Source of the DNA: Enterococcus sp.
GTDB taxonomy: Bacteria > Bacillota > Bacilli > Lactobacillales > Enterococcaceae
DNA length: 56,544 nucleotides
Assembly: GCF_022711995.1 (NCBI RefSeq)
Contig: NZ_JALAHI010000037.1
Span: forward strand, 1 to 56,544
Direction: 5' to 3'
Shown: positions 31,032-41,135 of the stretch, one piece after another
Layout: every line of letters starts with the position of its first letter
Numbering within the stretch: the first letter of the stretch is position 1
Program-made: the position numbers and the translations under genes
The notes under the pieces: generated by a model
Databases searched by the model: none
Told to the model about the DNA's origin: nothing
What the model saw: the letters and a program-made list of their open reading frames with translations, nothing else

Positions 31032-32219
31032 TTAAGCTTTGATTTCAGTTACAACGCCTGAACCAACAGTACGTCCGCCTTCACGAATTGAGAAACGAGT
31101 TCCGTCTTCGATAGCGATTGGGTGGATCAATTCAACGTCGATTGTTACGTTATCGCCAGGCATAACCATTTCAGTTCCTTCTGGCAATTCAACAACACCA
31201 GTTACGTCAGTTGTACGGAAGTAGAACTGAGGACGGTAGTTAGTGAAGAATGGAGTGTGACGTCCACCTTCTTCTTTTGTCAAAACGTAAACTTCAGCTT
31301 TAAATTTTGTATGAGGAGTGATTGTACCAGCTTTAGCCAATACTTGTCCACGTTGGATGTCTTCACGAGCAACCCCACGTAGCAATGCACCGATGTTATC
31401 CCCTGCTTCAGCATAGTCTAACAATTTACGGAACATTTCAACACCTGTTACAGTTGTTTTAGCAGTTTCTTCAGCGATACCAACGATTTCTACTTCGTCA
31501 CCAACGCGAACTTGTCCACGTTCAACACGGCCTGTAGCAACAGTACCACGTCCAGTGATTGAGAATACGTCTTCGACTGGCATCATGAATGGTTTGTCAG
31601 TGTCACGTTCTGGAGTTGGAACGTATTCGTCAACTGCAGCCATTAATTCCATGATTTTTTCTTCGTATGAAGGTTCGCCTTCAAGAGCTTTCAAAGCTGA
31701 ACCAGCGATTACAGGAACATCGTCGCCTGGGAAGTCATATTCTGACAATAGGTCACGAACTTCCATTTCAACTAATTCTAGTAATTCTTCGTCATCAACC
31801 ATATCCATTTTGTTTAAGAAAACAACGATGTATGGTACACCAACGTTACGTGATAACAAGATGTGTTCACGTGTTTGAGGCATAGGACCATCAGCAGCAG
31901 ATACTACTAAGATCGCGCCGTCCATTTGAGCAGCACCAGTGATCATGTTTTTAACATAGTCCGCGTGTCCTGGGCAGTCTACGTGAGCGTAGTGGCGAGC
32001 TTCAGTTTCATACTCAACGTGAGCAGTTGAGATAGTGATTCCGCGTTCGCGTTCTTCTGGAGCACCATCGATTTGGTCGTAAGCAGAAGCTTGTGCCAAA
32101 CCTTTTTTAGATAATACAGTTGTGATAGCAGCTGTAAGTGTAGTTTTACCATGGTCAACGTGTCCGATCGTACCAATGTTTACGTGGGGTTTAGAACGGT
32201 CAAATTTTTCTTTTGCCAT
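31032..32219 (-). CDS. tuf: Elongation factor Tu
   Basis: The 395-residue GTPase that brings aminoacyl-tRNA to the ribosome. G1 is [10 protein letters not shown]3 DCPGHADY, G4 NKMD, then domains II and III. It is the last gene of the str operon. The 151-base gap from fusA holds a small GGGCTT/AAGCCC hairpin and a possible separate promoter (TACAAT at about 32316-32321 with a weak -35), so tuf may also be transcribed by itself. Confidence 0.98.
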   Translation of the reverse strand: MAKEKFDRSKPHVNIGTIGHVDHGKTTLTAAITTVLSKKGLAQASAYDQIDGAPEERERGITISTAHVEYETEARHYAHVDCPGHADYVKNMITGAAQMDGAILVVSAADGPMPQTREHILLSRNVGVPYIVVFLNKMDMVDDEELLELVEMEVRDLLSEYDFPGDDVPVIAGSALKALEGEPSYEEKIMELMAAVDEYVPTPERDTDKPFMMPVEDVFSITGRGTVATGRVERGQVRVGDEVEIVGIAEETAKTTVTGVEMFRKLLDYAEAGDNIGALLRGVAREDIQRGQVLAKAGTITPHTKFKAEVYVLTKEEGGRHTPFFTNYRPQFYFRTTDVTGVVELPEGTEMVMPGDNVTIDVELIHPIAIEDGTRFSIREGGRTVGSGVVTEIKA

Positions 32220-32370
32220 TTTAAAATGTTCCTCCTAAAAATACAGTTTATTTTTTTATATTTGATAGGTAGAGGGCTTAAAAGCCCCCCATCCCTTATC
32301 ATCGATAATATTGTACACGAAACTTCGTAAAAAATATAGCTTTTTACTGAATTTCGTATTTGTGCATCAA

Positions 32371-34455
32371 TTATTCAGCTTTGCCGCCGTTTTTCTTGAT
32401 GATTTCTTCTTGAATAGACTTAGGTACATCTTCGTAGTGATCAAATGTCATCATGAAAGTACCGCGTCCTTGTGTAGATGAACGAAGTGTTGTTGCATAT
32501 CCGAACATTTCAGCCAATGGAACGATCGCGTTAACGATTTGTGAGTTACCATGAGCTTCCATACCTTCAACACGTCCACGACGAGCTGTTACGTGTCCCA
32601 TAACATCACCTAAGTAATCTTCAGGAACAGTGATAACAACTTTCATCATTGGTTCAAGAATCACTGGATTAGCTTTCTTCGCTGCAGCACGTAGAGCCAT
32701 TGAAGCTGCCACACGGAAGGCTGTTTCACTTGAATCGACATCATGGTATGAACCATCATAAAGCTTCGCTTTGATATCAACCAATGGATAGCCAGCTAGA
32801 ACACCGTTAGCCATTGAGTCTTCAAGTCCTTTTTCAACTGCTGGGATGTATTCACGTGGAACCACACCACCGACAATTGCGTTTTCGAATTCAAAGCCTT
32901 TACCTTCTTCGTTTGGTGTAAATTCAACCCATACGTGACCGTATTGTCCTTTACCACCAGACTGACGTACAAATTTACCTTCGGCTTGCGTAGAAGCACG
33001 GAATGTTTCGCGATAAGAAACTTGAGGCGCACCAACGTTTGCTTCAACTTTAAATTCGCGACGCATACGGTCAACAAGGACGTCCAAGTGAAGTTCTCCC
33101 ATACCTGCGATAACAGTTTCGCCTGTTTCAGCGTTTGTTTCAACACGGAATGATGGATCTTCTTCAGCAAGTTTTTGTAAAGCCACACCCATTTTATCTT
33201 GGTCAGCTTTTGATTTAGGTTCAACAGCGACTTCGATAACTGGTTCTGGGAATTCGATTGATTCAAGGATAACTGGTGATTTTTCGTCACACAATGTATC
33301 CCCTGTTGTTGTATCTTTCAAACCAACAGCTGCAGCGATATCGCCTGAATAAACTGTTTGGATTTCTGCACGAGTGTTCGCGTGCATTTGTAGGATACGA
33401 CCGATACGTTCGCGTTTGTCTTTTGAAGCATTCAAGACATATGATCCAGAGTTCAAGACACCTGAATACACACGGAAGAATGTCAAACGACCTACGAATG
33501 GGTCAGTCATTACTTTAAATGCTAGTGAAGCAAAAGGTGCTTCATCGTCAGCAGGACGATCTGTTTCTTCGTCAGTTTTAGGGTTGATCCCTTTGATTGC
33601 AGGAACATCAAGTGGTGAAGGAAGGTAGTCGATGACTGCATCCAACATCAATTGAACCCCTTTGTTTTTGAAGGCTGAGCCGCAAAGAACTGGGAAAAAG
33701 TCAACAGTCAATGTTGCTTGACGAATACCAGCTTTTAATTCTTCTTCAGTGATTTCTTCACCTTCCAAGAATTTCATCATTAGTTCTTCGTCAGTATCAG
33801 CAACCGCTTCAACTAATTTTTCGCGCCATTCTTCAGCTAATTCTTTGTACTCATCAGGAATTTCAGTTTCTTGGATCTCTGTTCCTAAATCGTTTGTATA
33901 GATTTCAGCTTTCATTTTTACTAAATCGATGATACCAGTAAAGTCATCTTCCGCACCAATTGGTAATTGGATTGGGTGAGCATTTGCTTGTAAACGATCA
34001 TGTAAAGTAGATACAGAATATAAGAAATCTGCACCGATTTTATCCATTTTGTTACAGAATACGATACGTGGTACGCGGTAATCTGTTGCTTGACGCCAAA
34101 CTGTTTCTGTTTGAGGTTCTACACCTGATTGTGAGTCCAATACAGTTACAGCACCGTCAAGAACCCGTAGTGAACGTTGAACTTCGATAGTGAAGTCTAC
34201 GTGTCCAGGGGTGTCGATGATATTTACGCGGTTTTCTTTCCATTGCGCAGTTGTCGCAGCAGAAGTGATTGTGATCCCACGTTCTTGTTCTTGTTCCATC
34301 CAGTCCATTTGAGAAGCACCTTCATGTGTTTCACCAATTTTATGGATTTTACCTGTGTAATAAAGGATACGTTCAGTCGTCGTTGTTTTACCAGCGTCAA
34401 CGTGGGCCATGATCCCGATATTACGAGTTTTTTCTAGCGAAAATTCTCTTGCCAT
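32371..34455 (-). CDS. fusA: Elongation factor G
   Basis: A 694-residue translocation GTPase: G1 [10 protein letters not shown]3 DTPGHVDF, G4 NKMD, then domains II-V. The start at 34455 ([12 protein letters not shown]) has GAGGGG upstream; the frame to 34476 is leader. No truncation or obvious fusidic acid change was noted. Confidence 0.98.
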   Translation of the reverse strand: MAREFSLEKTRNIGIMAHVDAGKTTTTERILYYTGKIHKIGETHEGASQMDWMEQEQERGITITSAATTAQWKENRVNIIDTPGHVDFTIEVQRSLRVLDGAVTVLDSQSGVEPQTETVWRQATDYRVPRIVFCNKMDKIGADFLYSVSTLHDRLQANAHPIQLPIGAEDDFTGIIDLVKMKAEIYTNDLGTEIQETEIPDEYKELAEEWREKLVEAVADTDEELMMKFLEGEEITEEELKAGIRQATLTVDFFPVLCGSAFKNKGVQLMLDAVIDYLPSPLDVPAIKGINPKTDEETDRPADDEAPFASLAFKVMTDPFVGRLTFFRVYSGVLNSGSYVLNASKDKRERIGRILQMHANTRAEIQTVYSGDIAAAVGLKDTTTGDTLCDEKSPVILESIEFPEPVIEVAVEPKSKADQDKMGVALQKLAEEDPSFRVETNAETGETVIAGMGELHLDVLVDRMRREFKVEANVGAPQVSYRETFRASTQAEGKFVRQSGGKGQYGHVWVEFTPNEEGKGFEFENAIVGGVVPREYIPAVEKGLEDSMANGVLAGYPLVDIKAKLYDGSYHDVDSSETAFRVAASMALRAAAKKANPVILEPMMKVVITVPEDYLGDVMGHVTARRGRVEGMEAHGNSQIVNAIVPLAEMFGYATTLRSSTQGRGTFMMTFDHYEDVPKSIQEEIIKKNGGKAE

Positions 34456-34537
34456 TCTAGGTTGTTCCCCTCTCATTCTTACTTAAACCTAAGCTAAGGT
34501 TGTCTCAGTACCTTCCAATAAAAAAGCAGTGAGGATC

Positions 34538-35008
34538 TTACCAACGATAGTGAGCAAATGCGCGGTTGGCTTCCGCCATTTTGTGTGTGTCTTCGCGTTT
34601 TTTCACAGAAGCACCAGTGTTGTTTGCTGCATCCATGATTTCTTTCGCAAGACGTTCTTCCATTGTGTGTTCGCCACGCAAACGAGCGTAGTTTACCACC
34701 CAACGAAGACCTAGAGTTGTACGACGTTCTGGACGAACTTCAACTGGGACTTGGTAGTTAGAACCACCGACACGGCGAGCTTTAACTTCCAATACAGGCA
34801 TAATGTTTTTCATTGCTTGTTCGAAAACTTCCAATGGATCATTTCCTGTAGATTCTTTGATAATGCCAAAAGCATTGTAGATAATATTTGCAGCAACACC
34901 GCGTTTACCATCAACCATTACACGGTTGATCAAACGAGTTACTAATTTTGAGTTATAAATAGGATCTGGTAAAACATCACGTTTTGCAACAGGACCTTTA
35001 CGAGGCAT
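34538..35008 (-). CDS. rpsG: 30S ribosomal protein S7
   Basis: A 156-residue S7 ([18 protein letters not shown]) that nucleates the small-subunit head. It is second in the str operon. Confidence 0.98.
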   Translation of the reverse strand: MPRKGPVAKRDVLPDPIYNSKLVTRLINRVMVDGKRGVAANIIYNAFGIIKESTGNDPLEVFEQAMKNIMPVLEVKARRVGGSNYQVPVEVRPERRTTLGLRWVVNYARLRGEHTMEERLAKEIMDAANNTGASVKKREDTHKMAEANRAFAHYRW

Positions 35009-35073
35009 CCGTAACTCCTCCTTCCGAAATATCAGTTCTGATTAAATAGTTTCATTTGTAGTTTGAATCAAAA

Positions 35074-35487
35074 TTAAGCTTTAGGACGTTTTGTTCCATA
35101 TTTAGAACGAGATTGTTTACGATCGTTAACACCGGCAGTATCCAATGCACCACGAACGATATGGTAACGTACCCCTGGTAAGTCTTTTACACGTCCACCG
35201 CGTAGCAATACCACACTGTGTTCTTGCAAGTTGTGACCGATACCTGGAATATAAGCTGTCACTTCAATCAAGTTTGACAAACGAACACGCGCATATTTAC
35301 GTAGAGCTGAGTTCGGTTTTTTCGGTGTCATAGTTCCCACACGAGTCGCTACCCCACGCTTTTGAGGTGAGTTAACATTCGTTTGAGCTTTTTTGAAACT
35401 GTTGTATCCTTTGTTCAATGCTGGTGAATTTGATTTTTCAACCTTGGATTTACGAGGTTTACGTACTAATTGATTAATTGTAGGCAT
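35074..35487 (-). CDS. rpsL: 30S ribosomal protein S12
   Basis: A 137-residue decoding-centre protein. I start at 35487 ([18 protein letters not shown]) because the longer frame has no family match. The two streptomycin loops ([11 protein letters not shown] and [14 protein letters not shown]) carry the wild-type lysines. It leads the str operon and has its own strong promoter at 35651-35679. Confidence 0.97.
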   Translation of the reverse strand: MPTINQLVRKPRKSKVEKSNSPALNKGYNSFKKAQTNVNSPQKRGVATRVGTMTPKKPNSALRKYARVRLSNLIEVTAYIPGIGHNLQEHSVVLLRGGRVKDLPGVRYHIVRGALDTAGVNDRKQSRSKYGTKRPKA

Positions 35488-35562
35488 CCCTAGTTTTCCT
35501 CCTTCCTTGATTCGCTTTATAGTTCCACACATCCAGGTGGTTCTTTTTTTGCGATAAAAAAT

Positions 35563-35600
35563 AATGCATTCTCTGCATTCTTATCAAATATGCTTTGATA
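35563..35600 (-). promoter_or_regulatory. Two hairpins in the str operon leader
   Basis: On the minus strand a perfect 7-bp stem (35582-35588 with 35594-35600, TATCAAA/TTTGATA) is followed by a 6-bp stem (35563-35568 with 35574-35579) and a T-rich run with six Ts. The second has terminator form, so the leader may attenuate rpsL-rpsG-fusA-tuf. Further upstream GTCTC/GAGAC (about 35610-35625) can pair too. Confidence 0.45.
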
Positions 35601-35650
35601 GACAGTCAGCACGTCTCCAACGAGAGACCTGTAGATAAAGCACCTTTGAT

Positions 35651-35679
35651 AGAATACCATGATAAAAAGACTCTGTCAA
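35651..35679 (-). promoter_or_regulatory. Promoter of the str operon
   Basis: On the minus strand a perfect TTGACA (35674-35679), a 17-nt spacer and TATTCT (35651-35656), about 160 bases upstream of rpsL. The 330-base gap between rpsL and rpiA holds this promoter, the rpsL leader and the rpiA promoter region. Confidence 0.85.
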
Positions 35680-35771
35680 CTACCTATCAGATGATTTTTT
35701 ATGAAAGAGACAATCCGCAATTTTTTCCAAAAAACTCCCCATTGTTCCTCCTTTTTTACTTCTTCTTACTA

Positions 35772-35777
35772 TATAAT
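35772..35777 (+). promoter_or_regulatory. Likely -10 of the rpiA promoter
   Basis: A perfect TATAAT lies 41 bases before the rpiA start. The -35 at 17 bases is poor, so the call rests on the -10 only. Confidence 0.4.
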
Positions 35778-35817
35778 AAAGAGGAAAACAGTATTTTATT
35801 TAGAGGTGGGTCAAAAA

Positions 35818-36492
35818 ATGAATTTAAAAGAGATGGTCGGCATTGAAGCAGCCGGTTATGTGACCGATGGCATGGTGGTCGGTTTAGGAACAGGTTCAAC
35901 GGCGTATTATATGATCGAGGAATTAGGTCGTAGAGTCAAAGAGGAAAACTTATCGATCGTCGGAGTACCAACATCTTGGGCATCAAAAAAACAAGCCGAA
36001 GCACTGGGAATCCCAGTCAAAACGATTGACGAAGTTGAAGCTGTTGATTTAACCATCGATGGTGCGGATGAAATTAGTGCAGATTACCATGGCATCAAAG
36101 GTGGCGGTGCCGCCCTACTTTTTGAAAAAATCGTGGCAACAAATTCAAAGCACGTGCTTTGGATCGTGGATAAATCAAAAATCGTTGACCAACTAGGCGC
36201 CTTTCCATTGCCTGTGGAAGTTGTTCCTTATGGTAGTCAACAATTGATGCGCCTGTTTACAGAAAAAAACTATCACCCTGTCCTCCGCTTAGCAGAAGAT
36301 GGCAGTGTCTTAAAAACCGATTGCGGCCATTACATCATTGATCTTCATTTACAAACCATCACTGATCCCGTCGCATTAGCCCACGAATTGGATCAAACCG
36401 TTGGTGTGGTGGAACATGGACTCTTTTTAGATATGGTCCACACGATCATCATCGGACAAGAAGACGGTCCAGAAACTCGCACCGTCCGCTAA
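35818..36492 (+). CDS. rpiA: Ribose-5-phosphate isomerase A
   Basis: RpiA interconverts ribose-5-P and ribulose-5-P. The 224-residue protein has [15 protein letters not shown] and [13 protein letters not shown], the substrate loop and the catalytic region. The start at 35818 ([12 protein letters not shown]) has AGAGGTGG upstream; the open frame to 35701 overlaps the promoter and is not coding. It can feed on ribose-5-P from the nucleoside genes further right, though it is not in their operon. Confidence 0.95.
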   Translation: MNLKEMVGIEAAGYVTDGMVVGLGTGSTAYYMIEELGRRVKEENLSIVGVPTSWASKKQAEALGIPVKTIDEVEAVDLTIDGADEISADYHGIKGGGAALLFEKIVATNSKHVLWIVDKSKIVDQLGAFPLPVEVVPYGSQQLMRLFTEKNYHPVLRLAEDGSVLKTDCGHYIIDLHLQTITDPVALAHELDQTVGVVEHGLFLDMVHTIIIGQEDGPETRTVR

Positions 36493-36502
36493 TATTTTTC
36501 AT

Positions 36503-36530
36503 AACAAAAGGAGCGTTTGCTCCTTTTGTT
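36503..36530. terminator. Terminator of rpiA
   Basis: A perfect 12-bp stem (36503-36514 with 36519-36530) with the loop GTTT. The stem itself carries the T-rich 3' side (CCTTTTGTTT). Confidence 0.8.
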
Positions 36531-36650
36531 TGAGATTCCATGTAATTTTCTTCATTTTCCTCGAATTAAATTCATTTTTGTGCAAGTTTTATCTATCATT
36601 TATTTCTCATTTATGCTACATTCAAATAAAAAGAATAGGAAGGGGCGGCT

Positions 36651-37235
36651 ATGAAAGTCATCGGTTATGCTCGAACAACAATTATTGATAAAGAATCAAG
36701 TGAACAATTAAACAAGCTTCAAGAATTCGGTTGCACGGAGTTATTCCACGAAACCTATGCCTATGAAGACGACTGTGAGAATCATTCCTTAGAGTCCGTT
36801 ATCGCTCGGATGCAGTTAGGGGAAACACTTGTTGTTTCTGAACTTCATCGCTTAGGTAAAACCACCCGTCAATTAACTGAATTGACAGATCTTCTAAGGA
36901 AAAGAAATCTTCACCTGGTCTCTCTCGCAGAAAACATCGATACAAGAGAACCAATGGGTGCGATTTATTTTAATTTAATGGAAGGTTTGGCAGTGATGGA
37001 ACAAGCACTGATCAAAGAACGGACATTAGTTGGATTGAACAACGCCAGAAAAAAAGGCAAAATCGGCGGACGTCCAAAAATCGATCCAAAAACCATCAAA
37101 AAAATTCGCCAACTCTATTACGATAAAAAAGAGACGATTCAATTCATCTCCACTAAATGCGGGGTTTCTGTTGGAACCTGCTATAAATACATAAAACTTT
37201 CAGAAGAAGAATTGAATAAGGTATACAGTCATTGA
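36651..37235 (+). CDS. Hin-like serine recombinase homologue, nucleophile replaced by Thr
   Basis: A 194-residue protein with the full layout of the Hin/resolvase family: catalytic domain (about 1-100), long E helix (MGAIYFNLMEGLAVMEQALI), the ERTLVGLNNARKKGKIGGRPK linker, and a C-terminal helix-turn-helix (about 146-185). In active members the start reads GYARVST or GYIRVST with catalytic Ser at position 10; here it reads G5-Y-A-R8-T-T10-I. The later DRLGR box reads H66-R67-L-G-K70, so two more active-site positions differ (Asp to His, Arg to Lys). The fold and DNA-binding part look intact, so it may be a DNA-binding protein that no longer cuts. It has its own terminator and stands between housekeeping genes; no inverted repeats of the hix kind were noticed. 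Confidence 0.85.
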   Translation: MKVIGYARTTIIDKESSEQLNKLQEFGCTELFHETYAYEDDCENHSLESVIARMQLGETLVVSELHRLGKTTRQLTELTDLLRKRNLHLVSLAENIDTREPMGAIYFNLMEGLAVMEQALIKERTLVGLNNARKKGKIGGRPKIDPKTIKKIRQLYYDKKETIQFISTKCGVSVGTCYKYIKLSEEELNKVYSH

Positions 37236-37303
37236 GCACTTACCTAGGCCCAGCGATTCATCTGTTTTTATACTGAAGTCTTTCCTCTCAAGAAAAGGAT
37301 CTG

Positions 37304-37355
37304 GAAGCAGAAAAAAACGTCTTGTTAAAAGGCATTTTTTTCTGTTTCTTTTTTT
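37304..37355 (+). terminator. Terminator of the recombinase homologue
   Basis: A 14-bp stem (37304-37317 with 37335-37348, one G-U type pair), followed by TTTTTTT. Confidence 0.75.
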
Positions 37356-37467
37356 AAGAAATAAGGTTTTGCACTAAATACGTAGAAATTGTTTGCGAAA
37401 AAGTGTACAATAAGCAGGGAATTGAAAATTTCAGAAAAATATCTAATATCTAAAAGGAGAGTTTTAC

Positions 37468-38154
37468 ATGCCAAAATTAGTATTTTCTCGTCACGGACTA
37501 AGCGAATGGAATAAATTGAACCAATTTACTGGTTGGGCCGATGTAGATTTAGCGCCAGAAGGTGTCGAAGAAGCAATCGAGGGCGGACGTAAAATCAAAG
37601 AAGCTGGCATCGAATTCGATGTTGCTTACACTTCTGTATTGACTCGTGCCATCAAAACTTGTAACTACATTTTAGAATATTCTGATCAACTATGGGTACC
37701 AACAATCAAATCATGGCGTTTGAACGAACGTCATTATGGTAAATTACAAGGATTAAACAAAAAAGAAACTGCTGAAAAATATGGCGACGAACAAGTTCAC
37801 ATCTGGCGTCGTTCATACGATGTATTGCCTCCATTGATGGATGCTTCTGACGAAGGTTCTGCAGCAAACGATCGTCGTTATGCTATGCTAGACCCTCGTG
37901 ACGTACCTGGCGGCGAAAACTTAAAAGTAACCTTAGAACGTGCATTACCTTTCTGGCAAGATGAAATCGCGCCTGCATTGAAAGACAACAAAACTGTTTT
38001 AGTTGCCGCTCACGGAAACTCTCTACGTGCGTTAGCAAAACACATCGAAGGTATCTCTGATGAAGACATCATGGATCTTGAAATTCCAACAGGACAACCT
38101 CTTGTTTATGAATTGAACGATGATCTAACAGTTGCGAAAAAATACTACTTATAA
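37468..38154 (+). CDS. gpmA: 2,3-bisphosphoglycerate-dependent phosphoglycerate mutase
   Basis: A 228-residue glycolytic enzyme that swaps 3- and 2-phosphoglycerate. The phospho-histidine lies in SRHGLSEWN (H9), and the second His in [18 protein letters not shown] precedes the ATG at 37468. A TACAAT-like -10 lies at about 37406-37411. Codon use is highly biased, as for a strongly expressed gene. Confidence 0.96.
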   Translation: MPKLVFSRHGLSEWNKLNQFTGWADVDLAPEGVEEAIEGGRKIKEAGIEFDVAYTSVLTRAIKTCNYILEYSDQLWVPTIKSWRLNERHYGKLQGLNKKETAEKYGDEQVHIWRRSYDVLPPLMDASDEGSAANDRRYAMLDPRDVPGGENLKVTLERALPFWQDEIAPALKDNKTVLVAAHGNSLRALAKHIEGISDEDIMDLEIPTGQPLVYELNDDLTVAKKYYL

Positions 38155-38166
38155 TCAGTAACGAAG

Positions 38167-38220
38167 AAGGCTGTGCGGCAAGTCGGGAGTACCCCTCCAG
38201 ACTGACTGCGCAGTCTTTGT
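38167..38220 (+). terminator. Terminator of gpmA
   Basis: A long imperfect stem (about 38167-38190 with 38193-38217) with several G-U pairs, followed by TTTGTTTGT. The right arm contains the palindrome GACTGCGCAGTC. Confidence 0.7.
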
Positions 38221-38275
38221 TTGTATTTCCAATAACCGCCAAAAAAAGAAAGCGTACACAAAGGAGAATGATACC

Positions 38276-38920
38276 ATGAGTCACCTACACAAAAACGATA
38301 CCATTTTATTTCTCGGCGACAGCATTACCGACTGTGATCGCGACCGGCTGAATCCCAAAGATCTCGGAAAAGGATTCCCTGCTCTTGTGACCGCCCAGCT
38401 GGCTGCTAAATACCCGGATGCAGAGTTGTCTTTTATTAACCGCGGCATCGGCGGAAATAAAATTTGCGATATCTTAAATCGCATCGAGGAAGACTGCATT
38501 GATTTAAAGCCAGACTTACTGATTTTCTTGATCGGTATTAATGATACTTGGCATAACGTTGGAACTTCCTCTTTTGGTACTGCCGAAGCAGCCGCCGAAT
38601 TCGCCGCAGATTATCGACAGTTTTTGCAACAAGTGACGGACAGCGGGATCGATAGAATCTTGCTTTTAGAGCCGTTCGTTCTGCCCTATCCGGCTGATCG
38701 CAGCCATTGGCGGAAGGATCTGGATCCCAAGATCCATTCCATTCGTGAACTAGCTGCTGAATTTGGTTGTGACTATATTCCTTTAGACGGTATATTTGCA
38801 GAACAGGCGATCAAGAAACAGCCTACTTATTACACCGGAGAAGATGGCGTTCACCCCACACTTGCCGGACACGGCGTGATCGCCCGTGAAATCTTGCAAC
38901 GGATCCATTATTCAAGATAA
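38276..38920 (+). CDS. SGNH/GDSL-family hydrolase
   Basis: A 214-residue cytoplasmic esterase-type protein with all four SGNH blocks: G14-D15-S16 (LFLGDSITDC), the Gly of RGIGGNK, the Asn of IGINDTW, and DGVHPT with the catalytic Asp and His. It has no signal peptide. Closest in type to acetyl-xylan or short-chain esterases of the Axe2 kind; the substrate is unknown. AAGGAGAATG precedes the start. The gpmA terminator separates it from gpmA. Confidence 0.85.
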   Translation: MSHLHKNDTILFLGDSITDCDRDRLNPKDLGKGFPALVTAQLAAKYPDAELSFINRGIGGNKICDILNRIEEDCIDLKPDLLIFLIGINDTWHNVGTSSFGTAEAAAEFAADYRQFLQQVTDSGIDRILLLEPFVLPYPADRSHWRKDLDPKIHSIRELAAEFGCDYIPLDGIFAEQAIKKQPTYYTGEDGVHPTLAGHGVIAREILQRIHYSR

Positions 38921-38941
38921 TTCTTTGATAAAAGTACACAG

Positions 38942-38984
38942 ACAAATAATCGGTAGGATACCAATTATCCTACCGATTATTTGT
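38942..38984. terminator. Bidirectional terminator, SGNH hydrolase/alcohol dehydrogenase
   Basis: A perfect 19-bp stem (38942-38960 with 38966-38984) with a 5-nt loop between two convergent genes. It is the longest perfect inverted repeat in the window. Confidence 0.8.
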
Positions 38985-39007
38985 TTATTCTGTCAGGGTT
39001 TCTTCAT

Positions 39008-40195
39008 TTAGAGATACTCGGAAGGTGTCAATGCCTCTTGATAAATGGCAATGACATCAGATTCTGTCAACGGTACGTAGGCATTTGCCGCAATCGAGCT
39101 AAAGGCTACTGCTTGTTTAGCCATTTCTTCAAAATGACGATCATCTTCGATTCCCACTTCTGGTAAAGTCATAGGAATCCCACATGAAAGGAAGAAATCG
39201 TATAACTTTTGAATCCCCATCCGGGCTGCCATTTCCGGCACCGCTTCTTCCACTTGGAACACTTCCCGGGCAAAACGCGCCAATTTAGGTGCTGTTGTTT
39301 CATTCAATACATGAAGCATCCAGCGAGGCGTCAAAATGGCTAAGCCAATCCCGTGGGTAATATCATAAAAAGCACTTAGCTCATGTTCCATTGGATGGCA
39401 AGACCAAGCACCGGCTTTCCCACTACCTGTCAACCCATTTAACGCCAATGTACTTGCCCACATCAAGTTTGCCCGTGCATCATAGTCATCTGGCGTCTCC
39501 AAAGCAATCGGCAAGTTTTTGATTACCGCTTTTAATAAGCCTTCAGCAATACCATCTTGGACATCGGTATTTTCTGTGGCACTAAAGTAGTTTTCAATCA
39601 AATGACTCATAATGTCTGCCGAGCCGGCTGCTGTTTGATAGCGACTAACACTAAAAGTCCAAGTTGGGTCTAAGAAAGAAACCTTCGGCAAGAAATTAGG
39701 ACCATGAACCCCTAATTTTTGTTTTGCTGCAAGATTTGTGATCACCGCTCCTCGATTCATTTCACTCCCAGTGGCTGCTAATGTCAAAATCGTAACTAAT
39801 GGCACTGCTGGTCCTTGGTAGCTGCGTTTAGTCACTAAAGTCCAAGGATCTTCCTCACTGCAAGCAGCCCCTGCGATCACTTTGCTGCAATCAATCACGG
39901 ACCCGCCGCCGACAGCAAGAATCACATCAATTTTTTCGCTGCGGCAGAGTTCTGCCCCTTTTGCTACTGTTTCAATTCGCGGATTGGGCTCAACGCCTGC
40001 CAATTCTGTTACGTGATTGCCGTTGTTTTGCAATTGCGCCATGACTTGCTCATACAGACCGCTTTTTTTAATACTGCCGCCACCATAGACCAGCAGAACA
40101 TTTTTTCCGAACGTGTTCAATACCTCCGGCAACTCATTTAACCGATCTTTACCAAAACGTATATCTGTTGTCACCTGAAACGTAAAATTATTCAT
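39008..40195 (-). CDS. Iron-containing alcohol dehydrogenase (YugJ/BdhA type)
   Basis: A 395-residue group III alcohol dehydrogenase. The NAD(P) motif is GGGSVIDCSK, and the metal ligands lie in GSADIMSHLIE and in HPMEHELSA plus DITHGIG. It resembles butanol/aldehyde reductases of the YugJ/BdhA branch; the real substrate is not told by sequence. The start at 40195 has AGGAGG 7 bases upstream; an upstream in-frame ATG at 40237 is not supported. It stands alone. Confidence 0.9.
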   Translation of the reverse strand: MNNFTFQVTTDIRFGKDRLNELPEVLNTFGKNVLLVYGGGSIKKSGLYEQVMAQLQNNGNHVTELAGVEPNPRIETVAKGAELCRSEKIDVILAVGGGSVIDCSKVIAGAACSEEDPWTLVTKRSYQGPAVPLVTILTLAATGSEMNRGAVITNLAAKQKLGVHGPNFLPKVSFLDPTWTFSVSRYQTAAGSADIMSHLIENYFSATENTDVQDGIAEGLLKAVIKNLPIALETPDDYDARANLMWASTLALNGLTGSGKAGAWSCHPMEHELSAFYDITHGIGLAILTPRWMLHVLNETTAPKLARFAREVFQVEEAVPEMAARMGIQKLYDFFLSCGIPMTLPEVGIEDDRHFEEMAKQAVAFSSIAANAYVPLTESDVIAIYQEALTPSEYL

Positions 40196-40286
40196 GCTCC
40201 AACCTCCTTTTTCTTTAATTAAACCATTTTTGTCCAAAAGTGCAACTATTCCAACTAGCCTCTAGAGTCTATAAGTCATACCACAT

Positions 40287-40352
40287 AAAAACTGGATCCC
40301 TTCTGACACGTCTCCTAGATAAAGGAGGGAGTCAGAAAAAGATCCAGTTTTT
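40287..40352 (-). terminator. Terminator of deoB-punA-deoD
   Basis: Two stacked stems (40287-40298 with 40341-40352; 40301-40307 with 40331-40337) around an inner loop follow the deoD stop. Both outer ends are A/T tracts. Confidence 0.8.
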
Positions 40353-40377
40353 GATAGACAGAACAACGGAACAATAA

Positions 40378-41082
40378 TTAAGAAATAGCCGTTTCTAAGC
40401 CTACTTTGATCATATCGTTAAATGTCGTTTGTCTTTCTTCAGCAGTGGTTTCTTCTCCAGTGATGATATGATCACTGACTGTACAAATCGCCAACGTCTG
40501 CACATGGAACTTAGCCCCTAAATAGTAAAGTGCCGCAGCTTCCATCTCCACACCTAATACGCCAAGATCAGCCAATTTGACTGTTTCTGTCATATCATCT
40601 TTGTAGAATGTATCTTCAGATAAAATATTTCCAACATGGGTAGTAAAGCCAGATGCCATTGCTGTATCATACGCTTTTCTCAGCAAAGCAAAATCTGCGA
40701 TTGGCGGAAAATGGAAACTTTGGAAATTCTTCGCTACCATGGAAGAACTTGTCGCTGCCGCTTGGGCAATCACTAAGTCCCGTACATGAACATCTTTAGA
40801 AATCGCGCCACAAGTGCCGACACGAATCAATTTTTTAACTCCATAAGAATTGATCAATTCATGGGCATAAATGGTCGCAGAAGGCATCCCCATACCGGTT
40901 CCTTGTACCGATACGCGTTCCCCTTTATAGACACCGGTATAACCAAGCATTCCCCGGACATTGTTGTAACAGATAGGGTCTTCTAAAAATGTTTCCGCAA
41001 TGTATTTTGCCCGTAAAGGATCACCGGGTAATAAAATCTTATCCGCGATCTCGCCAGCTTTTGCTTCAATATGAACGCTCAT
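40378..41082 (-). CDS. deoD: Purine nucleoside phosphorylase DeoD
   Basis: A 234-residue hexameric-type phosphorylase that splits purine (deoxy)nucleosides with phosphate to base and sugar-1-phosphate. The start is [20 protein letters not shown], with [12 protein letters not shown] and the EMEAAALY-like segment ([12 protein letters not shown]). It is last in deoB-punA-deoD. Together with PunA, of a different fold, it widens the range of purine nucleosides that can be used. Confidence 0.95.
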   Translation of the reverse strand: MSVHIEAKAGEIADKILLPGDPLRAKYIAETFLEDPICYNNVRGMLGYTGVYKGERVSVQGTGMGMPSATIYAHELINSYGVKKLIRVGTCGAISKDVHVRDLVIAQAAATSSSMVAKNFQSFHFPPIADFALLRKAYDTAMASGFTTHVGNILSEDTFYKDDMTETVKLADLGVLGVEMEAAALYYLGAKFHVQTLAICTVSDHIITGEETTAEERQTTFNDMIKVGLETAIS

Positions 41083-41135
41083 TTTTTCGCTCCTTTTCTA
41101 CTTCTCTTTTATACTCTCTTTAATTAGTGTTTACT

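Noticed and set aside
32220-32370. Terminator between fusA and tuf
   Set aside because: The GGGCTT/AAGCCC hairpin is short and no T tract follows it on the minus strand.
32796-33290. 164-codon minus-strand frame inside fusA
   Set aside because: It is an out-of-frame reading of fusA, rich in Leu/Lys/Asn runs typical of shadows.
35582-35653. Alternative pairing of the two TATCAAA copies as a switch in the rpsL leader
   Set aside because: The upstream copy overlaps the -10 box (35651-35656) and would not be in the transcript.
35595-35846. Plus-strand frames upstream of rpiA
   Set aside because: They cover the rpsL and rpiA promoter region and lack binding sites; the rpiA start at 35818 is well supported.
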